A DNA stretch of 64,000 bases. Source: Massilia sp. BJB1822. GTDB taxonomy: Bacteria > Pseudomonadota > Gammaproteobacteria > Burkholderiales > Burkholderiaceae_D. The notes under the pieces were generated by a model, which was given only the letters and a program-made list of their open reading frames with translations, was not told where the DNA came from and searched no databases. Where the stretch lies: assembly GCF_013369485.1 (NCBI RefSeq), contig NZ_JABWEB010000015.1:62001-126000 (forward strand). The letters are read 5' to 3'. The stretch's first letter is position 1. Each line of letters begins with the position of its first letter. Below are positions 57,217 to 64,000 of the stretch, piece after piece. A program made the translations under genes and the position numbers.

Positions 57217-57310
57217 CTGGGCGGGGAATTCTCACAGATTCTCGCAGCAAGGCTCCATTTTCTTGAAAAATGGTATATATTGTTTATATTGTTCAATTAA
57301 TGGAGTCGCC

Positions 57311-57886
57311 ATGACTGTTGTAAAAACCGAGAAAAAGCCGGCCGCCGCCAAGGCTCCGGCCACTAAACCGGCCGTGAAAACGGCCGCCACCGCCGCCAAG
57401 CCAGTTGCCGCCGCGGCGAAACCGGCCGCCAAGGCCGTGACCAAGGCTGCCGTCAAGCCGGTCAAGGCTGCGGCCAAACCCGCCGTGAAAGCCGCCGCCA
57501 AACCGGCAGCGAAACCGGCGGCCAAGCCGGCCGCTACGAAGGCCGCTGCAGCAAAGGCCGCGCCAAAAGCGGCGGCGCCGAAAGCCGCCGCAGCAAAAGC
57601 GGTCAAGCCGCGCGCCGCCGCCAAGCCGGCCGAGAAAGCGGCCGAGGTGGCGAAGGAGAAGCCGCGCAAGGATAAGCTGGTGCGCGACAGCTTCACCATG
57701 CCGGAAGCCGAATACGCGGTGCTGGGCCAGGTGAAGAAATCCTGCCTGAAAGCCGGTTTCGAGATCAAAAAGAGCGAGCTGCTGCGCGTGGGCGTGGCCC
57801 TGATCAGCCAGATCGACCTGGCCACCCTGCAAAGCGTGCTGGCATCTTTACCACAGTTGAAGACCGGACGGCCCAAAAAAGCCTGA
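57311..57886 (+). CDS. Histone H1-like Ala/Lys/Pro-rich protein with C-terminal RHH-like domain
   Basis: A 191-residue protein in two parts. Residues 1-119 are a low-complexity tail of AAKPAAK-type repeats (H1-like, strongly basic). Residues 120-191 form a compact domain with a short strand (VRDSFTMP), helix (EAEYAVLGQVKKSCLKAG) and helix (KKSELLRVGVALISQ), the order of a ribbon-helix-helix fold, ending in basic TGRPKKA. It is probably a nucleoid-associated protein; function is inferred. ATG 57311 follows TGGAG. Confidence 0.8.
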   Translation: MTVVKTEKKPAAAKAPATKPAVKTAATAAKPVAAAAKPAAKAVTKAAVKPVKAAAKPAVKAAAKPAAKPAAKPAATKAAAAKAAPKAAAPKAAAAKAVKPRAAAKPAEKAAEVAKEKPRKDKLVRDSFTMPEAEYAVLGQVKKSCLKAGFEIKKSELLRVGVALISQIDLATLQSVLASLPQLKTGRPKKA

Positions 57887-57914
57887 TGTCACCGAACTGA
57901 CATAAAGTTGTCAT
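57887..57914 (+). promoter_or_regulatory. Three-unit Pho box upstream of the olsB-like gene
   Basis: TGTCAC (57887-57892), TGACAT (57898-57903) and TGTCAT (57909-57914) are spaced exactly 11 bases apart. The last two form CTGACATAAAGTTGTCAT, a 15/18 match to the PhoB consensus. CAATAG at 57925-57930 stands at the usual 10-11 bases as -10. Confidence 0.8.
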
Positions 57915-57971
57915 TTTGCTGAAGCAATAGCTCGTTACGCTTGCTTTCGTCCCCACTGAAAGGATGAAAGC

Positions 57972-58751
57972 ATGCAACATACTATCGTACAAGCGGAAAC
58001 CCGGGCGTCGGCTGGCCGTCTGGTGCTGAGCATGGCCAGCACGCCCGAGGAACTGCGCGAAGTGCAGCGCCTGCGCTACAAGGTGTTCATCGAGTCAATG
58101 GGCCTCAACTCGCTGGCCAGCGACGATGGCCTGGACAGCGACGAATTCGATGAGTTCTGCGATCACCTGATCGTGCGCGAATCCGACAGCCTGAAGGTCG
58201 TCGGCACTTACCGCCTGCTCAATCCCACCCGCGCCCGCAAGCTGGGCCGTCTGTATTCCGAAGGCGAATTCGACCTGGGACGCCTGAATAATCTGCGCGG
58301 CCGCATGCTCGAAGCGGGCCGTGCCTGCATCCACCCGGATTACCGTGGCGGCAGCGTGATCATGCTGCTGTGGTCGGGCCTGGCCGAATACATGCGCCGC
58401 CAGCAATGCGACTACCTGATCGGCTGCGCCAGCATCAGCCTGGCCGATGGTGGCCACAATGCTGTCGCCGTGTACCAGCAGCTGCGCGAAAAGCATATGG
58501 CGCCGCCCGAGTACCGCGTCACGCCACATCTGCCTTTCCCTTACCAGAAGCTCGATCCGGCGCCGGCGGTGCAGGTGCCGGCCCTGCTGAAAGGCTATAT
58601 GCGCTCCGGCGCCTGGATCTGCGGCGATCCGGCCTGGGATCCGGATTTCGAAAGCGCCGACCTGTTCCTGCTGATGCCGCTGGCCAATCTCGATGCCCGC
58701 TATGCGCGCCACTACAATGTGGGCGAACCGGCGCTGGCCAGCGCGGCCTGA
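57972..58751 (+). CDS. olsB: OlsB-like ornithine N-acyltransferase (GNAT fold)
   Basis: A 259-residue acyltransferase of the OlsB/hemolysin-like family that attaches a 3-hydroxy fatty acid to ornithine, the first step to lyso-ornithine lipid. RLRYKVFIESMG and DEFDEFCDHLIV are conserved, as is LEAGRACIHPDYRGGSVIMLLW, the acyl-ACP-binding loop, and LIGCASISLADGG. No olsA (second acyltransferase) is adjacent. A strong Pho box upstream agrees with ornithine lipids replacing phospholipids when phosphate is scarce. Confidence 0.87.
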   Translation: MQHTIVQAETRASAGRLVLSMASTPEELREVQRLRYKVFIESMGLNSLASDDGLDSDEFDEFCDHLIVRESDSLKVVGTYRLLNPTRARKLGRLYSEGEFDLGRLNNLRGRMLEAGRACIHPDYRGGSVIMLLWSGLAEYMRRQQCDYLIGCASISLADGGHNAVAVYQQLREKHMAPPEYRVTPHLPFPYQKLDPAPAVQVPALLKGYMRSGAWICGDPAWDPDFESADLFLLMPLANLDARYARHYNVGEPALASAA

Positions 58752-58775
58752 CGCAGCGTCTCCACCTTCCCTGCC

Positions 58776-58804
58776 AACCCGCCTCGTCCGAGGCGGGTTT
58801 TTTT
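58776..58804 (+). terminator. Intrinsic terminator after the olsB-like gene
   Basis: AACCCGCCTC (58776-58785), loop GTCC and GAGGCGGGTT (58790-58799) run into seven T residues. Confidence 0.9.
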
Positions 58805-58808
58805 ATGC

Positions 58809-58857
58809 TTGCGTTCGCCAGCGGCATGGCCTATAGTTAACTGTACTGATCGGTACA
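58809..58857 (+). promoter_or_regulatory. Promoter with overlapping TetR operator
   Basis: TTGCGT (58809-58814), 17 bases, TATAGT (58832-58837) form a good sigma-70 promoter. The near-perfect palindrome TGTACTGATCGGTACA (58842-58857) covers the start site, and a half-site GGTACA recurs at 58871-58876. The TetR gene two genes downstream is the likely binder. Confidence 0.7.
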
Positions 58858-58892
58858 TTGTGTGGCGATTGGTACATTTGAAAGGAATAAGC

Positions 58893-59363
58893 ATGTCTAT
58901 CCGTCCTCCGCTGCCACCCTTCACCCGCGAAAGCGCCATCGAAAAAGTCCGCCTGGCCGAAAACGGCTGGAACACGCGCGACCCGGAGAAGATCGCGCTC
59001 GCCTACACCGAAGACAGCTGGTGGCGCAACCGCGGCGAATTCGCCCAGGGGCGTGCCGCCATCGTTGCCCTGCTCAAGCGCAAGTGGACGCGCGAACTGG
59101 ACTACCGCCTGATCAAGGAGTTATGGGCTTACGACGGCGCCCGCATTGCGGTTCGCTTCGCCTACGAATACCATGACGACTCGGGCCAGTGGTTCCGCGC
59201 CTACGGCAACGAAAACTGGGAGTTCGACGAGCAAGGCTTGATGCACCACCGCCACGCCAGCATCAACGAACACCCGATCCAGGCCAGCGAACGCAAGTTC
59301 TTCTGGGACGCCAGCGGGCCGCGTCCGGACGACCATCCGGGCTTGAGCGCGCTGGGCTTTTAA
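58893..59363 (+). CDS. DUF1348 (NTF2-like) protein
   Basis: A 156-residue protein of the nuclear transport factor 2-like fold, DUF1348 group: [38 protein letters not shown] and [37 protein letters not shown]. Often found next to TetR regulators; function unknown. ATG 58893 follows AAAGGAATAAGC. Co-transcribed with a TetR gene. Confidence 0.9.
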   Translation: MSIRPPLPPFTRESAIEKVRLAENGWNTRDPEKIALAYTEDSWWRNRGEFAQGRAAIVALLKRKWTRELDYRLIKELWAYDGARIAVRFAYEYHDDSGQWFRAYGNENWEFDEQGLMHHRHASINEHPIQASERKFFWDASGPRPDDHPGLSALGF

Positions 59364-59379
59364 GCATTAAAGGATAGGA

Positions 59380-59931
59380 ATGGCGCGACTCATCGCAGAA
59401 AAAGCCGACATCGTGCCGCTGCTGGCGGAAGTGTTCCGCCAGTACGGCTTTGAAGGCGCCAGCCTGGCGCGCATCGGCGAAGGCACCAGGCTGGGCAAGG
59501 GCAGCATCTACCACTTCTTCCCCGGTGGCAAAGAAGAAATGGCCGACGCCGTGTTGGCCGACATCGATGCCTGGTTCCGCGAGAATATCTTCACCCCGCT
59601 GACCGAGAGTGCCGAGCCGCGTACCGGCATCGTCCGCATGTTCGAGGATGTGGAGCGCTATTTCGACTCCGGCCAGCGCATCTGTCTGCTTGGCGTCTTC
59701 GCCCTCGGCAGCGAGCGTGACCGCTTTGCCGACCGCGTGCAAAGCTACTTCGCCGCCTGGATCGCCGCCCTCGGCGCCGCCCTGCAGCGCAGCGGCCATT
59801 CCGCCTTGGAAGCCAGCGAACTGGCCGAAGAAACCGTCGCCGGCATCCAGGGCGCGCTGGTGCTGTCGCGCGCCCTGCAAAACCCCGCTAGCTTCCGCAG
59901 CGCCCTCCAGCGCCTCCAGCGCCGCCTTTGA
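59380..59931 (+). CDS. TetR/AcrR-family regulator
   Basis: A 183-residue repressor with an N-terminal helix-turn-helix (about 8-55; YGFEGASLARIGEGTRLGKGSIYHFFPGGKEEMADAVL) and an all-helical ligand domain. It follows the DUF1348 gene by 16 bases and should autoregulate the pair through the palindrome at 58842-58857. Tail-to-tail with the RND adaptor gene (6-base gap). Confidence 0.92.
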   Translation: MARLIAEKADIVPLLAEVFRQYGFEGASLARIGEGTRLGKGSIYHFFPGGKEEMADAVLADIDAWFRENIFTPLTESAEPRTGIVRMFEDVERYFDSGQRICLLGVFALGSERDRFADRVQSYFAAWIAALGAALQRSGHSALEASELAEETVAGIQGALVLSRALQNPASFRSALQRLQRRL

Positions 59932-59937
59932 CTTGGA

Positions 59938-61089
59938 TCAAAGGGCTTGGCCGGTTTTTTCGCGGGTGTCCATGGCGACGGTTTGGACGGTCAGGGCGGC
60001 GCCGGGGCGGATGTGCTGCAGGCCGTCGAGGATGACTTTGTCGTCGGGCTTGAGGCCGCTTTGTACGATGCGCAGGCCGCCGCCAGCTTGCGCGCCAAGC
60101 GTGACGGCGCGGTATTCGGCCTTGCCTTCACGGTTGACGATGAAGACGTATTTGCGGTCGAGGTCGGTGCTGATGGCGCGTTCGTTCACCAGCAGGGCGC
60201 GCGTGGTTTGCTGACGGCCGTTGCCGGCGGCGACCTGGACGCGCACGAAGAGGCCGGGCACGAGATTGCGTTCGGCATTGTTGAGCACGGCGCGCATGCG
60301 CACGCTGCCGGTGTTGGTGTCGAGGCGGTTGTCGATGAATTCAAGTTCGCCTTCGCGCGGGTAGCCTTGTTCATTATTGAGGGCGATGCGCACCGGCACC
60401 GGCGCGCCGGCCCGCTTCAGCACGGCCACGCGCAGATAGGTGTTTTCGTCGCCGTCGAAGCTGGCGTAGATCTTGTCGGTGGAAACAACTGAGGTCAGCA
60501 TGGCTTTGCCGTCGACCAGATTGCCGACCGTAATTTCGGCCTTGCTGACGCGCCCGTCGATCGGCGCCAGCACCTTGGTATACGCCATGTTCAGGCGCGC
60601 CGCTTCGGTGGCGGCCTGGGCGGCGCGGGCGGCGGCGTCCAGCTCTTTCTGGCTGGAGGCGCGTTCGTCGAATTCGCGCTGGGCGATGGCGCGGTCGGCC
60701 AGCAGCCGTTCGGCGCGTTCCAGTTCGACCTTGGCCAGATCGGCGCGGGCGCGCGCGGAGTGGGCGTCGGCTTCGGCCTTGTTCAATTGGGCCTGGTAGG
60801 GGCGGGCGTCGATGGTAAACAGCACCTGGCCTTTCTTGACCAGGCTGCCTGGCGTGAAGTCCACGCTGGTGATGTAGCCGCTGACGCGCGGCCGGATTTC
60901 AACGCGCTCGATGGCTTCGAGCCGGCCGGGAAATTCCTGGGTCTCGACTATGTCCTTTTGCACCACCAACGCCGCCGAGACTGGCGTGCCGGCCTGCTTG
61001 GCGGCAGCCGCCTTGTCCTGGGATGAATCGCAGCCCGTCAGCGGCAGCAGGGCCACACTGAGAGCGCTTAGAGCGAACAGCAGTTTCAT
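59938..61089 (-). CDS. RND efflux periplasmic adaptor, lipoprotein (AcrA/MexA family)
   Basis: A 383-residue membrane fusion protein with a lipobox ending LTGC (Cys20), then barrel-sandwich segments (VETQEFPGRLEAIERVEIRPRVSGYI), alpha-hairpin (about 95-165), and YTKVLAPIDGRVSKAEITVGNLV. Normally it is followed by an RND pump and an outer-membrane channel gene, but the DNA downstream holds a TetR gene on the other strand, so this adaptor is alone here. The ATG at 61089 was chosen for the signal sequence. Confidence 0.93.
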   Translation of the reverse strand: MKLLFALSALSVALLPLTGCDSSQDKAAAAKQAGTPVSAALVVQKDIVETQEFPGRLEAIERVEIRPRVSGYITSVDFTPGSLVKKGQVLFTIDARPYQAQLNKAEADAHSARARADLAKVELERAERLLADRAIAQREFDERASSQKELDAAARAAQAATEAARLNMAYTKVLAPIDGRVSKAEITVGNLVDGKAMLTSVVSTDKIYASFDGDENTYLRVAVLKRAGAPVPVRIALNNEQGYPREGELEFIDNRLDTNTGSVRMRAVLNNAERNLVPGLFVRVQVAAGNGRQQTTRALLVNERAISTDLDRKYVFIVNREGKAEYRAVTLGAQAGGGLRIVQSGLKPDDKVILDGLQHIRPGAALTVQTVAMDTREKTGQAL

Positions 61090-61300
61090 GATGACCTCAT
61101 AGGTGGGAGGGGAATGGGGGGCGCCTCGCGCGTTCAGTCTAGCGGCGCGGCGCACAAGCGGCCTCTCCCTTAAGAGGGGGGCGGAAGCTGTTGTAATTCG
61201 GGGAAAAATGCTGACAGCGGGGTTTGGGCTGTGCAGGGGGGAAGTGGGCGCCGGAGACTGCAATGCCGGCGCCTGGCATGGCAAGGACCGCAAACGCTAG

Positions 61301-61588
61301 TCAGTGCACTGAAGCAGTCGATAATTCTTTTAATTCACGGATACTGAGTTCCGATTTTTCGTGCATGCGCAACAGGATCGTCGCGCCAACGGCAAGCTTG
61401 CGATGCCGGATCTTGCTGATGATGGGGGGCTGAACTTCCAGCACCCGACACAGCTCTGCATCGTTCTTCAGATGCATTTTTTCGATCAGGGTATCGAGCA
61501 GCTTATTGGGCACAAAGCTTGAAGGCTCTAGCGCCCGTGCACGGTTCATCGCTTCGATCAGTTCCAGTTTTTTTTGCCGCACGCTCAT
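61301..61588 (-). CDS. Small helix-turn-helix protein, 95 residues
   Basis: ATG 61588 has GGGAGGAGCAA upstream. The middle of the protein (LIEKMHLKNDAELCRVLEVQPPIISKIRHRKLAVG) reads as a Cro/C1-type helix-turn-helix, followed by LRMHEKSELSIRELKEL. It may be a phage-type or plasmid-type repressor. It sits in an AT-rich gap between the orphan adaptor gene and the ABC transporter. Confidence 0.8.
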   Translation of the reverse strand: MSVRQKKLELIEAMNRARALEPSSFVPNKLLDTLIEKMHLKNDAELCRVLEVQPPIISKIRHRKLAVGATILLRMHEKSELSIRELKELSTASVH

Positions 61589-61717
61589 TTGCTCCTCCCT
61601 AAGGTCACGTGGATAGGACTGGCTCTTCCTGGCTTGTCTAGCCGCCACAACTGGCGGTGAGGGTGGCGACTAACTCAACTATCATTGATAACCAAGCAAG
61701 TTAATTAAACTATACTA

Positions 61718-61735
61718 CGCAAAAAAATTTTTGCG
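61718..61735. repeat. AT-rich perfect palindrome upstream of the small HTH gene
   Basis: CGCAAAAAAATTTTTGCG is a perfect 18-bp palindrome in an AT-rich 100-base stretch. It could be a terminator for the ABC transporter operon (minus strand), an operator for the HTH protein, or both. Confidence 0.5.
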
Positions 61736-61760
61736 CGTTTTTGTTCGATATTTATGAGTT

Positions 61761-62441
<681 letters not shown>

Positions 62442-62461
62442 CGTCTTCCTTGGGTTGAGAA

Positions 62462-63274
62462 TCAGCGCGTCAAGGCGCGCCGCAGCGCGAAGCTGACGGC
62501 ATCGACCAGGGCCACCAGCAGCAGCATGGCCAGGATCACCGTCGCCGCCTTCTGCATCTGGAACAGCGAGAGATGATACTTCAGCATCTGACCCAGGCCG
62601 CCCGCGCCCACCACGCCCAGGATGGCGGCGGCGCGGATATTGTTCTCCCAGCGGTACAGGGTATAGGACAGCATCTGCGGCAGCGTTTGCGGCAGCGTGG
62701 CGTAGAAGAAGGCGGCCAGCGGCGGCGCGCCGTTGGCGCGCAGGCTTTGCTCCGGCAGCGGCGCGGCGTTTTCCAGCGCATCGGCGAACAGGCGTCCTAG
62801 CACGCCGGCCGTATGCGCGGCCAGGGCGAGCGTGCCGGCAAAGGGGCCAAGGCCGGCGGCGATCAGCAGGATGGAGGCCCACACCAGTTCCGGCACCGAG
62901 CGCAATACATTGAGCAGCACGCGCACGGCGGCGCGCGCGGCGCGGCCGAAGCGTCCCGCGCCGGGCAGGGCCAGCAGCATACCGCCCGCCACCGCCAGCA
63001 GGGTGCCGAGGGCCGACATGGCCAGGGTTTTGCCGGTCGCCAGCGCGGTCTTGCGCAGGAAGCCGCTTCCCGTTTCGGGCGGTGCGAAGCCGGCCAGGAA
63101 TTCGGCCACGCTGGCCACGGCATCGGCGCTGAAGAAGTCGCGCCACTTCAGCGGCAGGCTGGCAAAGCTGGCGATGACGAGCGTCGCCAGGGCCAGGCCC
63201 AGTGCGGGCCCGGACCAGTGCAGGCGCGGCGCGGTCGGCATCGCTGGCGCCGCCTTGTCCTCATGCTTGCTCAT
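62462..63274 (-). CDS. PhnE-like ABC permease 2
   Basis: A 270-residue inner-membrane permease with six hydrophobic segments. The coupling loop YRWENNIRAAAILGVVGAGGLGQML and LRSVPELVWASILLIAAGLGP are typical of PhnE permeases for phosphonates or phosphite. Its ATG overlaps the stop of the upstream permease by 4 bases. Confidence 0.9.
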   Translation of the reverse strand: MSKHEDKAAPAMPTAPRLHWSGPALGLALATLVIASFASLPLKWRDFFSADAVASVAEFLAGFAPPETGSGFLRKTALATGKTLAMSALGTLLAVAGGMLLALPGAGRFGRAARAAVRVLLNVLRSVPELVWASILLIAAGLGPFAGTLALAAHTAGVLGRLFADALENAAPLPEQSLRANGAPPLAAFFYATLPQTLPQMLSYTLYRWENNIRAAAILGVVGAGGLGQMLKYHLSLFQMQKAATVILAMLLLVALVDAVSFALRRALTR

Positions 63275-64000
63275 GCCAGTCTCCGGCGCAGCAGGCGCGA
63301 GAACAGGTCGGCCGCCGCCACCAGCAGCACGAAGACCAGCAGCATGGACGCCACTTCGCCGCCCGCCAGCATCTTCATCGATTCATCCATGCGCTGTCCC
63401 AGGCCGCCAGCGCCGACAAAGCCCATCACCACAGAGCCGCGGATCGCGCATTCCCAGCGGTAGACGGTGTAGGACAGCAGTTCCGGCGCCGCTTCCGGCA
63501 GCGCGCCGTAGAACAGCGCGGCCAGCCTTCCTCCGCCGTTGGTCAGCAGGCTGGCGCTGGCATGCGCTTCCGACGATTCCAGAATCTCGGCGTAGACCTT
63601 GCCCAGCATGCCGCAGTAGGTGAGGGCGATCGCCAGCACGCCCGCCGTGGGGCCGAGGCCGACGATGCGCACCAGCAGCAGCGCCCACACCAGCTCGGGC
63701 ACGCTGCGCAGCAGGACCAGCAGCCAGCGCACCAGCTGGCGCACTGCGGCAGGCAGCACGCCCATGCGGCGGCGCCCCAGACGCGAGATGGACAGGCGCT
63801 CGGTGACGATCAGCGTGGCGGGAATCGCGCCCAGCAAGGCCAGGCTCAGGCCCGCCGTGGCGATGGCGATGGTTTGCCAGGTCTCGCGCAGCAGCATGGC
63901 GAGAAATTCCGGGGAATGCGCGGGCGGCAGAAAGCCGGCCAGGAAGCGCCCGGTGGCGCTCAGGCTTTGCCAGTCGAACAGCACGGCGGGCTTGAATTCG
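63271..64000 (-). CDS. PhnE-like ABC permease 1 (cut by the window edge)
   Basis: A PhnE-family permease, 5' truncated: the frame is open through base 64000. Visible are LRSVPELVWALLLVRIVGLGPTAGVLA and the coupling loop YRWECAIRGSVVMGFVGAGGLGQRM. The binding-protein gene expected for such importers would lie beyond the window. A GTG at 63984 could be a start but family length suggests extension. Confidence 0.88.
   Translation of the reverse strand, partial: EFKPAVLFDWQSLSATGRFLAGFLPPAHSPEFLAMLLRETWQTIAIATAGLSLALLGAIPATLIVTERLSISRLGRRRMGVLPAAVRQLVRWLLVLLRSVPELVWALLLVRIVGLGPTAGVLAIALTYCGMLGKVYAEILESSEAHASASLLTNGGGRLAALFYGALPEAAPELLSYTVYRWECAIRGSVVMGFVGAGGLGQRMDESMKMLAGGEVASMLLVFVLLVAAADLFSRLLRRRLA

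Overview
The window is high-GC chromosomal DNA from a betaproteobacterium, most likely an Oxalobacteraceae member of the Massilia/Duganella/Janthinobacterium type. The inference rests on the divergent ppc / hemC-hemD-hemX-hemY block, the family make-up and a GGGGTC-T-GACCCC intergenic palindrome I associate with that group; no database was searched. Most of it is housekeeping sequence, with short accessory patches at about 10.1-10.8 kb (toxin-antitoxin), 34-35.8 kb (tRNA-flanking unknowns), 41.2-42.3 kb (very small proteins), 45.7-46.7 kb (second toxin-antitoxin) and 61.1-61.8 kb (AT-rich HTH gene).

Layout. 0-3 kb: an ECF41 sigma factor, its AhpD-like partner gene with a textbook ECF41 promoter, a DUF2807 protein and a PPOX flavoprotein. 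3-10 kb: ppc divergent from hemCDXY. 10-18 kb: RelE-type TA pair, ppa, DUF2164, FemAB-like acyltransferase, nadE-glnB, TRIC channel, Smr protein, trxB. 18-25 kb: ftsK-lolA-rarA, then a lone FtsX/MacB-type permease behind a sigma-54 promoter. 25-29 kb: a purine island (NCS2 permease, 8-oxoguanine deaminase, GntR/FCD regulator) with a candidate operator and long leader. 29-34 kb: alpha/beta hydrolase, DUF2917 divergent from a MocR regulator, a small gene broken by an in-frame stop, serS and two identical tRNA-Ser(CGA) genes, each with its own terminator. 34-42 kb: unknown small genes, a ClbS/DfsB-like protein, a prolyl-hydroxylase-like oxygenase, a YfiR plus CHASE8-type hybrid kinase pair, and a GlxA regulator divergent from an isonitrile-hydratase-like gene. 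42-50 kb: an M16 peptidase pair with one dead partner, thioesterase, HigBA module, MFS/serine hydrolase operon divergent from a LysR regulator. 50-56 kb: c-di-GMP genes (CHASE-PAS-GGDEF-EAL with a coupled 62-residue protein; a membrane GGDEF protein that has lost both metal ligands). 55.7-58.8 kb: ppx and an olsB-like ornithine acyltransferase, both behind Pho-box-like direct repeats, around a histone-H1-like/RHH chimera. 58.8-64 kb: TetR/DUF1348 unit, an orphan RND adaptor, a small HTH gene, and an ABC transporter pairing PhnE-like permeases with a LolD/MacB-type ATPase.

Themes: several regulatory circuits can be read directly from DNA (ECF41, sigma-54, PhoB, TetR, GntR, MocR). Phosphate-limitation responses recur in ppx, olsB and possibly the PhnE-type importer. 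Second-messenger signalling is represented by active-looking, degenerate and YfiR-linked components. The most noteworthy signals are the YfiR-CHASE8 kinase pair, the three-unit Pho box at olsB, the exact ECF41 promoter, the sigma-54 promoter of the orphan permease, the metal-ligand-less GGDEF protein, the hybrid PhnE/LolD transporter and the nonsense-interrupted small gene.
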